Below, in pieces: positions 1 to 7,180 of a stretch of 64,000 nt of DNA; position 1 is the stretch's first letter; every line of letters starts with the position of its first letter. The position numbers were made by a program, and so were the translations under genes. Where the stretch lies: the NCBI RefSeq assembly GCF_014268585.2, contig NZ_CP077092.1:2294001-2358000 (forward strand), in the 5' to 3' direction. The DNA is from Pseudomonas iranensis (GTDB taxonomy: Bacteria; Pseudomonadota; Gammaproteobacteria; Pseudomonadales; Pseudomonadaceae). Below the pieces are notes generated by a model. It saw nothing but the letters and a program-made list of their open reading frames with translations. It was not told the origin of the DNA and did not search any database.

Positions 1-1
1 G

Positions 2-136
2 GTATTGCTGCTCAGTGGCGAGCCGATCGACGAACCGATCGTTGGCCACGGCCCGTTCGTGATGAACACCGAGCAGGAAATCCATCAGGCCTTCGCCGAC
101 TTCCAGTCCGGGCGCTTTGGCCGGATGCACGCCTGA
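2..136 (+). CDS. Pirin family protein, C-terminal fragment
   Basis: Only the last 44 codons lie in the window; the start is outside. The visible residues ([12 protein letters not shown], then GPFVMNT and FQSGRFGRM) match the C-terminal cupin end of bacterial pirins, where GEPI-EPIV-GPFVMN is well conserved. Pirins are iron-binding bicupin proteins, some with quercetinase activity; no specific substrate can be inferred from this fragment. The stop TGA at 134-136 is followed by a block of REP-type repeats rather than a clear terminator. Confidence 0.8.
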   Translation, partial: VLLLSGEPIDEPIVGHGPFVMNTEQEIHQAFADFQSGRFGRMHA

Positions 137-167
137 CCCCGAGCTTTACCGCCAACTGAAGCTTCAC

Positions 168-256
168 TGTGGGAGCGAGCCTGCTCGCGAATGCTCTGAT
201 TCGGTCGAAGAAGTAGTGACTGACATGACGCCTTCGCGAGCAGGCTCGCTCCCACA
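168..256. repeat. REP pair (inverted GAGCGAGCCTGCTCGC type)
   Basis: Two inverted copies of a 23-bp element (168-190 and 234-256) with core GAGCGAGCCTGCTCGCGA are separated by 43 bp. The same element recurs at about 10755, 15275, 28799, 32037, 36167, 45219 and 45901, always outside genes. This is the typical extragenic palindromic repeat of Pseudomonas, thought to be mobilised by REP-associated tyrosine transposases; no such transposase gene is present here. Confidence 0.9.
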
Positions 257-277
257 GGTTTTTCAGCGTCTGATCGT

Positions 278-359
278 TCCCACGCTCTGCGTGGGAATGC
301 AGCCGGGGACGCTCCGCGTCCCACAGCCTCAAGATCGCAGCCTTCGTCAGCTCCTACAG
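278..359. repeat. Second and third REP-like hairpin families
   Basis: Two adjacent hairpins, TTCCCACGC-tct-GCGTGGGAA (278-298) and GGGACGC-tcc-GCGTCCC (306-322), are followed by a half copy of the AGATCGCAGC...AGCTCCTACA repeat (331-359). Full inverted copies of the last family are at 6993-7081 and 12444-12528. Together with the preceding REP pair they fill the 330-bp gap between the pirin and channel genes; I see no gene there. Confidence 0.75.
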
Positions 360-466
360 GGTTTCGCAGTGTTTTCAAGCGGCGGTTCATCCGCCGAAAT
401 CAATTGCTCCTACACTGTGCCAATCTGTGCGATCTTCTCGCGATTGGCCTTTGTCGGAGTTGTTTG

Positions 467-1909
467 ATGCTGTCTCTGCTGACCGAACACCCTTTGTTTA
501 GCGCGTTGATCCTGATCCTGCTCGATCTTGGCCTGTGGCGGCTGATCAGCTCTCGCGGCAGTGAATGGAAGCTGTTGGTGCGGGTGCTGATTTTTGCCCT
601 GTTCAGCATTGTGCTGTTCAACGAAGGTCTCAACCCGATGGAACCGGCACCGTGGGCCGACAACGTGCCGCTGCATCTGGCGGCGACCGGGTTGCAGATC
701 GGTTGGTGGCTGTTTGGTGCGCGGACCCTGACGGTGCTGATCGGCGCGGTGATGATGCAACGGGTCGGCCATACCGGCCGGCTGTTGCAGGACTTGCTCG
801 GCGCGGTGATTTTCCTCATCGCGATCATTGCGGCGCTGGCGTACGTGCTCGATCTGCCAGTCAAAGGTGTGCTGGCGACGTCCGGCGCGTTGGCGATCAT
901 CGTCGGCCTGGCCTTGCAGAGCACCTTGAGCGACGTGTTCTCCGGCATCGTCCTCAACACCACCAAGCCCTATCAACTCGATGACTGGATCTCCATCGAC
1001 GGCACCGAGGGCCGCGTCACCGACATCGACTGGCGCGCCACGCGTCTGCAAACCAGCCAGGGCAGCATGGCCGTGATTCCCAACTCGCTGGCGGCGAAAG
1101 CCAAAATCATCAACTTCAGCCGACCGAGCAATATGTTCGGCGTTTCCGTCAGCGTGCCCGTCAGCCCCCATGCCCGGCCCAGTTCGGTAATCGAGGCGCT
1201 GGAGCGAGCGATGCAGGGTTGTCGGCAATTGCTCGACACACCGGCGCCGAGCGTGTCGTTGAAGAGTTCTGCCAGCGGCGGCGCGGAATACGAGATCAGT
1301 GGATTTGTCGCTTCGATGGGCGAGAAGCGCGTGGTGCGCAATCAGTTGTTCGACCTCGCGTACCGGCATTTGCAGGCCTCCGGGGTCAACCTGCTGTCGA
1401 GCAACGAGACCAGCGCCGCACCACAGTTGTCGCGGCCACGGGCGCTGCTGGAAAGCTCACCGATCTTCTCGACTCTGCGTGAAGAAGAGAAAGACACCTT
1501 CAGCCAGAACATGACCCTGCAAACCTTCCGCGCCGGCGAAACGATTCTCGCGGGCGGGGAGGTCAGCGATCATTTGTTCATTATTGAGTCCGGCGTGGTA
1601 TCGGTGACGCTCAAGCGCCATGGTGCGCCACTGGAATCCGGGCGCATGGGGCCGGGCGAGGTGATCGGTGAGGCCGGGATTCTTTCCGACACCGCGCTGC
1701 CGGCGGATTTTTCCGCGAAGACTTTCTGCGCGCTGTATCGCATCGAGAAGTCCTACCTGAAACCGTGCCTGGATGCGCGCCATGACATCCACGATGCGAT
1801 GCAGGCATTGCTCGATTTCCGTCTGCACAAGGCGCAGTCGCTGACCGAGGAAACGCCCGTGGTCGCGCCGAAAAGAGGCTTTCTGCAATGGCTGCGTAAC
1901 CGAGTCTGA
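467..1909 (+). CDS. MscS-family mechanosensitive channel with C-terminal cyclic-nucleotide-binding-like domain
   Basis: 480 residues. The N-terminal third has several hydrophobic segments. The pore-lining helix and beta domain of MscS follow (GLALQSTLSDVFSGIVLN, then DDWISIDG and VIPNSL, roughly residues 135-240). Residues about 335-450 form a cNMP/CRP-like jelly roll (FRAGETILAGG, DHLFIIESG, GPGEVIGEAGILSD). This matches the bacterial bCNG branch of the MscS superfamily, in which the added domain gates or modulates the channel. An upstream in-frame TTG at 404 would lie in repeat DNA, so I chose ATG 467 with GGAG at 454-457. The ligand is unknown; some bCNG channels respond weakly to osmotic shock. 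Membrane protein, probably a single-gene unit. Confidence 0.85.
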   Translation: MLSLLTEHPLFSALILILLDLGLWRLISSRGSEWKLLVRVLIFALFSIVLFNEGLNPMEPAPWADNVPLHLAATGLQIGWWLFGARTLTVLIGAVMMQRVGHTGRLLQDLLGAVIFLIAIIAALAYVLDLPVKGVLATSGALAIIVGLALQSTLSDVFSGIVLNTTKPYQLDDWISIDGTEGRVTDIDWRATRLQTSQGSMAVIPNSLAAKAKIINFSRPSNMFGVSVSVPVSPHARPSSVIEALERAMQGCRQLLDTPAPSVSLKSSASGGAEYEISGFVASMGEKRVVRNQLFDLAYRHLQASGVNLLSSNETSAAPQLSRPRALLESSPIFSTLREEEKDTFSQNMTLQTFRAGETILAGGEVSDHLFIIESGVVSVTLKRHGAPLESGRMGPGEVIGEAGILSDTALPADFSAKTFCALYRIEKSYLKPCLDARHDIHDAMQALLDFRLHKAQSLTEETPVVAPKRGFLQWLRNRV

Positions 1910-1992
1910 GCTGGCGCTTTGTGATTCGATGCAACCTGCGCGGCGTTCTCGGGGTCACAATTTGCAATCCCACCGGGCAGGAGTTGCAGACG

Positions 1993-2787
1993 ATGAAAAA
2001 CCTGCGAATCGCCACCTTCAACGTCAACGGCATGCGCGCGCGGCTGCCGAATCTGCTGGAATGGCTCAAGCGCGAGCAACCGGACATCGTCTGCCTGCAA
2101 GAGCTCAAGTCAGTCGACAGCGCATTTCCCGCCGCCGAACTCGAGGCCGCCGGTTACGGCGCGATCTGGCAGGGCCAGGCGTCATGGAATGGCGTGGCGA
2201 TTCTGGCGCGCGATGCACAGCCGCTGGAGAGTCGACGCGGTTTGCCCGGCGATCCCGATGACACCCACAGCCGTTATATCGAGGCGGCGGTGCACGGTGT
2301 GCTGGTCGGTTGCCTGTATCTGCCCAACGGCAACCCGCAGCCCGGGCCGAAATTCGATTACAAACTGGCCTGGTTCGAGCGTCTGATCAGTTACGCCAAA
2401 GACCTGCAAAGCAGCGATCACCCAGTGGTGCTGGCCGGTGACTTCAATGTCGTGCCCACCGACATGGACATCTACAACACCCGCTCCTGGCTCAAGGACG
2501 CCTTGTTGCAACCTGAAAGCCGCGAGTGCTACCAGCGGCTGCTGGATCAGGGCTGGACCGATTCCCTGCGCCACGTGTATCCCGAAGAGCGCCTCTACAC
2601 CTTCTGGGATTATTTCCGTAACCATTGGCAAACCAATTCCGGCCTGCGCATCGACCATTTGCTGCTCAACCCGGCATTGAGCCCGTATCTGCACGACGCC
2701 GGTATTGACGCCTGGGTGCGCAACGAACCGCACGCCAGTGACCATGCGCCGACCTGGATTCGCATCGCTTCGCGGAAAAAGCGCTGA
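1993..2787 (+). CDS. xthA: Exodeoxyribonuclease III family AP endonuclease
   Basis: 264 residues. The endonuclease/exonuclease/phosphatase fold motifs are in order: RIATFNVNGMR at the N-terminus, LQELK with the metal-binding Glu38, GDFNV mid-protein, and SDHAP at the C-terminus carrying the catalytic Asp-His. The family cleaves DNA 5' of abasic sites and removes 3'-blocking groups during base-excision repair. ATG 1993 is preceded by a GAG-rich site (CAGGAG). A longer frame beginning at 1921 has no family similarity before this Met. Pseudomonas often has two ExoIII-like genes, so the symbol is at family level. Confidence 0.88.
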   Translation: MKNLRIATFNVNGMRARLPNLLEWLKREQPDIVCLQELKSVDSAFPAAELEAAGYGAIWQGQASWNGVAILARDAQPLESRRGLPGDPDDTHSRYIEAAVHGVLVGCLYLPNGNPQPGPKFDYKLAWFERLISYAKDLQSSDHPVVLAGDFNVVPTDMDIYNTRSWLKDALLQPESRECYQRLLDQGWTDSLRHVYPEERLYTFWDYFRNHWQTNSGLRIDHLLLNPALSPYLHDAGIDAWVRNEPHASDHAPTWIRIASRKKR

Positions 2788-2887
2788 ACGGGCGATTGGC
2801 GAAATCAATTGTCGAAAGCCGTGCCTGATCCCGTATACAGGGCAACATCAACGCAGTGTTCTGCGGCCCATGCATAAGGATCGAGCA

Positions 2888-3721
2888 ATGAGTGTGGCAC
2901 GGCTGACCAATACCAATCTGTACCTGCAACGTCTGGGTTTCGATGCGCCGCCGCCACCGACACTGGATACGTTGCGCCAGTTGCAACTGCGCCATACCGC
3001 CGAGTTTGTTTTCGAAAATCTGGCGACGATCAGTGCAGAGCCGGTGTTGATCGACTTGGTCTCCATCGAAGACAAGGTGTTGCAGCAGGGGCGGGGCGGC
3101 TACTGCTATGAACTCAATCATTTGTTCTATGCGCTGCTGCTTGAATTGGGCTTCGACGCACGGGCGATCAGCGGGCGCGTGGTGATGAATCAACCGGAAG
3201 GCAGCTGGACGGCGCGAACCCATCGTTTGAGTCTGGTGACCATCGACGCAGTGCGTTACATCACCGATGTCGGCTTCGGCGGCATGGTGCCCACCGCGCC
3301 GCTGTCGCTCGACAGCGAAGATGAGCAACCCACCCCGCACGAACCTTACCGCATCGACAAGCAAGCAGATGGCTACCTGCTGCGCGCCAAAGTCGCAGGC
3401 GAATGGCGGCCGATGTACCTGTTCGATTTGCAACGCCAGGAAGACATCGATTACAGCGTCGGCAACTGGTACGTCTCCACCCATCCCGAGTCACCTTTTG
3501 CCCAGCGCCTGATGGTCGCGCGCACCGACCCTGGCTGGCGCAAGACCCTGAACAACGGCAGTTTTGCCATTCATCACATGGGCGCGGACAGTGAGCGGCG
3601 CGAGGTGGCGGACGTCGACGAGCTGATGGAGTTGCTGCGGCGCGAGTTCGACCTTCAGGTGCCTGATTCACCGCGTCTGCGACAAGCGCTGGCTCGGGTC
3701 ATCGCGCCAGCCTCCATCTAA
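2888..3721 (+). CDS. nat: Arylamine N-acetyltransferase
   Basis: 277 residues. The Cys-His-Asp triad of NAT enzymes is visible: RGGYCYELN (Cys73), ARTHRLSL (His112) and YITDVGFG (Asp127). These cytosolic enzymes move the acetyl group of acetyl-CoA onto arylamines, hydrazines or hydroxyarylamines. ATG 2888 aligns the protein with the usual family N-terminus; the frame is open upstream to 2705 but that part overlaps xthA. The last 4 bases overlap the end of the convergent brnA gene. Confidence 0.9.
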   Translation: MSVARLTNTNLYLQRLGFDAPPPPTLDTLRQLQLRHTAEFVFENLATISAEPVLIDLVSIEDKVLQQGRGGYCYELNHLFYALLLELGFDARAISGRVVMNQPEGSWTARTHRLSLVTIDAVRYITDVGFGGMVPTAPLSLDSEDEQPTPHEPYRIDKQADGYLLRAKVAGEWRPMYLFDLQRQEDIDYSVGNWYVSTHPESPFAQRLMVARTDPGWRKTLNNGSFAIHHMGADSERREVADVDELMELLRREFDLQVPDSPRLRQALARVIAPASI

Positions 3722-4053
3722 GGCTTTACATCAGGCTCCAATACGCGACGGATTTCGCCGATGGCCGCTGACAGCTTTCGCTCGAGACTCTTGAGATCGG
3801 TGGCGGTGATGCCTTTCTTGAATTGCCCCGTCAGACCTGAATCGTCAGCGCTTTCCTGCTGGCGTGGGCCATCAAGCAAAGCATGGCGCAGGGTGTTGTT
3901 GATCACAGTCTGGTAGCCAAAGCCCTCGGTTTCTGCGGCAGTACGCGCTGCTTCGATCACCGCGTCATCTAGCATGATGGTGATGCGGGTCTTGCCCTTG
4001 TTCGGCGCTACTGCGCCGCGTTTACCTGTGGAAAAGTCATATTCGTCTTTCAT
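3718..4053 (-). CDS. brnA: BrnA-family antitoxin
   Basis: 111 residues, second gene of a toxin-antitoxin pair on the minus strand, 3 bp after the brnT stop and preceded by AGGAGG (complement of 4062-4067). The middle (KTRITIMLDDAVIEAARTAA followed by GYQTVINNTLRHAL) has the ribbon-helix-helix pattern of BrnA, which binds DNA and BrnT and represses its own operon. The protein has a longer C-terminal tail than many BrnA proteins. Its 3' end overlaps nat by 4 bp in convergent orientation. Confidence 0.82.
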   Translation of the reverse strand: MKDEYDFSTGKRGAVAPNKGKTRITIMLDDAVIEAARTAAETEGFGYQTVINNTLRHALLDGPRQQESADDSGLTGQFKKGITATDLKSLERKLSAAIGEIRRVLEPDVKP

Positions 4054-4056
4054 CGT

Positions 4057-4341
4057 TCAAGCCTCCTGAAAATACGCGCGCTGTTCGCTGGGTGTGGCGA
4101 GACGTGCGGAAATGATTCGAACAACATTGGCTTCGCGATAGCTGTAGGCAACGGCAAGCACACGACCCTTGGCATCGAGGCCGAGGGTGATCCAGCGTTG
4201 TTCGTCATGGTCGTTGTCCTCAAGTGTCAGTGCGCGTTCGTCATGGAAAACCGGTTTGGCTTCGGCGAGGCTGATGCCTTTGTGCTTGAGTTTGTTGGCT
4301 GCGTTTTTGCTTTTGTCGTACTGAATCTTGAATGACTTCAT
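4057..4341 (-). CDS. brnT: BrnT-family toxin (RNase)
   Basis: 94 residues. The BrnT pattern is clear: an N-terminal DKSKNAANKLKHKGISLAEA, then a central VFHDERALTLED, DEQRWITLGLD, and a C-terminal VRIISARLATPSEQR. BrnT is a RelE-fold ribonuclease that blocks translation and is neutralised by BrnA. The toxin comes first in the operon, as is normal for this family. The pair sits alone between nat and the permease. Confidence 0.85.
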   Translation of the reverse strand: MKSFKIQYDKSKNAANKLKHKGISLAEAKPVFHDERALTLEDNDHDEQRWITLGLDAKGRVLAVAYSYREANVVRIISARLATPSEQRAYFQEA

Positions 4342-4366
4342 TATGCATACTTTATATGTATAACAA
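4341..4366 (-). promoter_or_regulatory. Probable brnTA promoter with inverted repeat
   Basis: The AT-rich stretch immediately upstream of brnT contains the inverted repeat ATAC-tttatat-GTAT (4347-4361). On the minus strand it reads TGTTATACA, an extended -10-like sequence. BrnA proteins autorepress through palindromes over the promoter, so this is the likely operator. Inference from position and symmetry only. Confidence 0.35.
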
Positions 4367-4513
4367 AGAGCGCGACTGCACCGTCGGTCGCCGTGAACAC
4401 TTCAGCCTAGTGGGCACTGGCGCGGACGCAGCGGGGATGTGTTGCCGGATTTGTTGGGGCAAGAAGCGCAGGCTAGAAGGTTGGATGGCTACCTAACCAT
4501 TATGTGACTGACA

Positions 4514-4527
4514 AGTTGTATACAACT
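4514..4527. promoter_or_regulatory. 14-bp palindrome, candidate operator for the permease gene
   Basis: AGTTGTATACAACT is a perfect palindrome 66 bp before the permease start. TTGTATACAA resembles operators of GntR-family (FadR-type) repressors. A second, odd-centred palindrome GTATTgAATAC lies at 4547-4557. No regulator gene is adjacent, so the binding protein is unknown. Confidence 0.4.
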
Positions 4528-4593
4528 CTATGGACATTTGTCCTGAGTATTGAATACAGTGTGCGCATAACAAAAACCAGGGAACCCCCCACC

Positions 4594-6117
4594 ATGAAAA
4601 CGCCCCATGTTTCACACCAACGGCCCGAGGACGAAAACCTCGGGGTCGGCGCGAATATGGCTTACGGCCTGCAACATGTTCTGACCATGTACGGCGGTAT
4701 CGTTGCGGTGCCACTGATCATTGGCCAGGCGGCCGGTCTGTCGCCGGCGGACATTGGTCTGTTGATTGCTGCTTCATTGTTTGCGGGGGGGCTGGCGACG
4801 TTGCTGCAAACCCTGGGTCTACCGTTTTTTGGCTGTCAATTGCCGCTGGTCCAAGGCGTATCGTTCTCCGGCGTGGCGACCATGGTTGCGATCGTCAGCA
4901 GCGGCGGGGAGGGCGGTTTCCAATCGGTGCTGGGTGCGGTGATTGCCGCCTCGTTGATCGGCTTGCTGATCACGCCGGTGTTTTCACGCATCACCAAGTT
5001 CTTTCCGCCGCTGGTCACCGGCATTGTGATCACCACCATCGGCCTGACGCTGATGCCGGTGGCCGCACGCTGGGCGATGGGCGGCAACAGCCACGCGCCG
5101 GACTTCGGCAGCATGCAGAACATCGGTCTGGCGGCGGTCACGCTGGTGCTGGTGTTGCTGCTGAGCAAGGTTGGCAGCGCGACTATCTCGCGGCTGTCGA
5201 TTCTGCTGGCCATGGTGATTGGCACGGTGCTGGCGGTATTCCTCGGCATGGCCGACTTCTCCAGTGTCACCACCGGTCCCATGTTCGGCTTTCCGACACC
5301 GTTCCACTTCGGCATGCCGACCTTCCATTTCGCCGCGATCCTGTCGATGTGCATTGTGGTCATGGTGACGCTGGTTGAAACCTCGGCGGACATCCTCGCC
5401 GTGGGCGAGATCATTGACACCAAGGTGGATTCCAAACGCTTGGGTAACGGCCTGCGTGCCGACATGCTGTCGAGCATGTTCGCGCCGATCTTCGGATCGT
5501 TCACGCAAAGTGCGTTCGCGCAGAACGTCGGGCTGGTGGCGGTGACCGGGATCAAGAGCCGATTCGTGGTCGCTACCGGCGGCTTGTTCCTGGTGGTGCT
5601 CGGCCTGCTGCCGTTCATGGGCCGGGTGATTGCTGCCGTACCGACTTCGGTCCTTGGCGGCGCCGGGATCGTGCTGTTCGGCACCGTGGCGGCGAGCGGC
5701 ATTCGCACCTTGTCGAAGGTGGACTACCGCAACAACGTCAACCTGATCATCGTTGCCACCTCGATCGGTTTCGGCATGATCCCGATCGCCGCGCCGAACT
5801 TCTACGATCATTTCCCGAGCTGGTTCGCGACTATTTTCCATTCGGGCATCAGTTCGTCGGCAATCATGGCGATCCTGCTCAACCTGGCGTTCAACCACTT
5901 CACGGCCGGCAATTCGGATCAGCAGTCGGTGTTCGCCGCAGCGGAAGAGCGCACCCTCCGTTATCGCGATCTCGCCGCGCTGCGTGAAGGCGATTACTTC
6001 AGCGACGGCAAGCTGCATGATTGCGATGGCAAGGAAGTGCCGGTGATCGAGCCGGATGACCACGACCATGGCCACGGCGCGCCGAAGGTGCAGGTGAAAA
6101 GCAGCGAACATGTCTGA
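4594..6117 (+). CDS. NCS2-family purine permease (xanthine/urate type)
   Basis: 507 residues with about 12-14 hydrophobic segments. The NAT/NCS2 signature QNVGLVAVTGIKSRF is present. The QH motif (YGLQHVLTMYGG) is at the N-terminus and LVETSADILAVGE lies in the ligand-binding region. This combination is typical of the xanthine/uric-acid branch (PbuX, PucJ/K, UacT) rather than the uracil branch. The protein is an inner-membrane proton symporter that imports purines for use as nitrogen source. I chose ATG 4594; an in-frame ATG at 4504 would include the palindromic control region. The C-terminal tail is His/Asp-rich (DDHDHGHG). Confidence 0.85.
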   Translation: MKTPHVSHQRPEDENLGVGANMAYGLQHVLTMYGGIVAVPLIIGQAAGLSPADIGLLIAASLFAGGLATLLQTLGLPFFGCQLPLVQGVSFSGVATMVAIVSSGGEGGFQSVLGAVIAASLIGLLITPVFSRITKFFPPLVTGIVITTIGLTLMPVAARWAMGGNSHAPDFGSMQNIGLAAVTLVLVLLLSKVGSATISRLSILLAMVIGTVLAVFLGMADFSSVTTGPMFGFPTPFHFGMPTFHFAAILSMCIVVMVTLVETSADILAVGEIIDTKVDSKRLGNGLRADMLSSMFAPIFGSFTQSAFAQNVGLVAVTGIKSRFVVATGGLFLVVLGLLPFMGRVIAAVPTSVLGGAGIVLFGTVAASGIRTLSKVDYRNNVNLIIVATSIGFGMIPIAAPNFYDHFPSWFATIFHSGISSSAIMAILLNLAFNHFTAGNSDQQSVFAAAEERTLRYRDLAALREGDYFSDGKLHDCDGKEVPVIEPDDHDHGHGAPKVQVKSSEHV

Positions 6118-6135
6118 CCGCTGCGTCTGAAACAG

Positions 6136-6169
6136 AAAAGGCCGATCTGCCCAAACAGATCGGCCTTTT
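6136..6169 (+). terminator. Rho-independent terminator of the permease gene
   Basis: AAAAGGCCGATCTG pairs with CAGATCGGCCTTTT around a 6-base loop, with a T-rich tail to 6177. It lies 19 bp after the permease stop. Confidence 0.9.
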
Positions 6170-6192
6170 GGTATTTTTCGTGCACCCACAAA

Positions 6193-6224
6193 AAAGCCCC
6201 TGAACCTTGCGATTCAGGGGCTTT
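6193..6224 (-). terminator. Terminator of tRNA-Asn
   Basis: AAAGCCCCTGAA (6193-6204) pairs with TTCAGGGGCTTT (6213-6224). On the minus strand the stem is followed by a run of T, just 7 bp past the tRNA 3' end, so it ends the tRNA transcript. Confidence 0.88.
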
Positions 6225-6230
6225 GCTATT

Positions 6231-6306
<76 letters not shown>

Positions 6307-6316
6307 ATTGGTGCGT

Positions 6317-6344
6317 ATGTTACTGATTCAAAAAGAGAAGTCAA
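6317..6344 (-). promoter_or_regulatory. Promoter of tRNA-Asn
   Basis: On the minus strand TTGACT (6344-6339) and TAACAT (6322-6317) are separated by 16 bp, with the expected start about 5 bases before the mature tRNA end. Confidence 0.6.
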
Positions 6345-6525
6345 GCATCGCCTGGCAACTTTTGCGATTCGTCGGGACGGACGGCATTTTGTCAGCGATT
6401 GGCGGTTACCAGAAAGGCCTCAGAGGTCTACCATGGCAGCCCGGAAGTGGTCACACGCGCTGCCGGCCATTCGCCGCAAAGGTACGCGCCATGAATCAAA
6501 TCACCCGTAACACCGAGGTGCTCGC

Positions 6526-6756
6526 ATGAGCACTGCACAGATCAGCCTGCCCAAGGGCCTCGGCCCGCACGCCGAAAAACTCTTCGATGCAATCGCCGGG
6601 GCAAGCACCGCCGAAGAATTGAACCGCGCTGGCGGCAAGGCTGAAGGTTTCGTCCTTGGTCTTGAAAGCAGCAAGGCCATCAAAAGCCAGGTCGCCGAAT
6701 CGCTGTATGTGATTTACGACGATGCTGCCACTCAACGCTCGGCCGAGCTGGCTTAA
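6526..6756 (+). CDS. Small conserved-looking hypothetical protein
   Basis: 76 residues, no domain I recognise. It is soluble and Ala/Ser/Glu-rich, with likely helices (HAEKLFDAIAGASTAEELNRAGG). A GAGGTG site precedes ATG 6526. The start codon overlaps the stop of a 12-codon frame (6491-6529) as ATGA, which could be a translational-coupling leader. Its 3' end overlaps the next convergent gene by 4 bp, which supports both ends as real. Function unknown. Confidence 0.6.
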   Translation: MSTAQISLPKGLGPHAEKLFDAIAGASTAEELNRAGGKAEGFVLGLESSKAIKSQVAESLYVIYDDAATQRSAELA

Positions 6757-6953
6757 CTGCCGAAGGTAATCGTGCCGAGCATCAGCTTGGCATAGACCGC
6801 CGTCGCCGCCAGTTGCACCACCCACAGGGCCAGGCCACCGAGGAATACCCCGGTGGCGACTTGCAGCACCAGGCTCTTTTCACGCTTGGCCGGAGCGCGC
6901 GGGATGAAATCATCCAGGTCGTCACGGTCAGCGCGCAGGTTGTCGTTTTTCAT
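6753..6953 (-). CDS. Small single-span membrane protein
   Basis: 66 residues. A charged N-terminus (MKNDNLRADRDDLDDFIPRAPAKREK) is followed by one hydrophobic segment (VATGVFLGGLALWVVQLAA), consistent with an inner-membrane protein whose N-terminus is cytoplasmic. ATG 6953 has GAAGAG upstream. The frame is open further upstream only into a REP-like repeat, so I rejected longer starts. Function unknown. Confidence 0.6.
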   Translation of the reverse strand: MKNDNLRADRDDLDDFIPRAPAKREKSLVLQVATGVFLGGLALWVVQLAATAVYAKLMLGTITFGS

Positions 6954-6992
6954 GTGGGTTCTCTTCAAAAATCTCGGGTGTACACAAAACCG

Positions 6993-7081
6993 GTAGGAGC
7001 TGCGGCACGCTGCGATCTTTTGATCTTGATCTAGAAACAAGATCAAAAGATCGCAGCCTCGTTGCACTCGTCAGCTCCTAC
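6993..7081. repeat. Inverted REP-like repeat (GTAGGAGCTG / AGATCGCAG family)
   Basis: An imperfect 89-bp palindrome. The left arm GTAGGAGCTGCGGCACGCTG and CGATCTTTTGATCTTG are mirrored by CAAGATCAAAAGATCGCAG and CAGCTCCTAC. A second copy is at 12444-12528 and a half copy at 331-359. Confidence 0.8.
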
Positions 7082-7132
7082 ACTTTGAATTGTGTGCAGT
7101 CTAGAGGTTGCAAGGCGTTCGCAGAGACAAAT

Positions 7133-7165
7133 AAAAACGGGAAGCCCAAAAGGCTTCCCGTTTTT
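7133..7165 (-). terminator. Terminator of the aminotransferase gene
   Basis: AAAAACGGGAAGCC and GGCTTCCCGTTTTT form a strong hairpin with T-runs on both strands, 15 bp past the minus-strand stop at 7181. It can work in both directions. Confidence 0.9.
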
Positions 7166-7180
7166 CATCACTGGCCGAAA

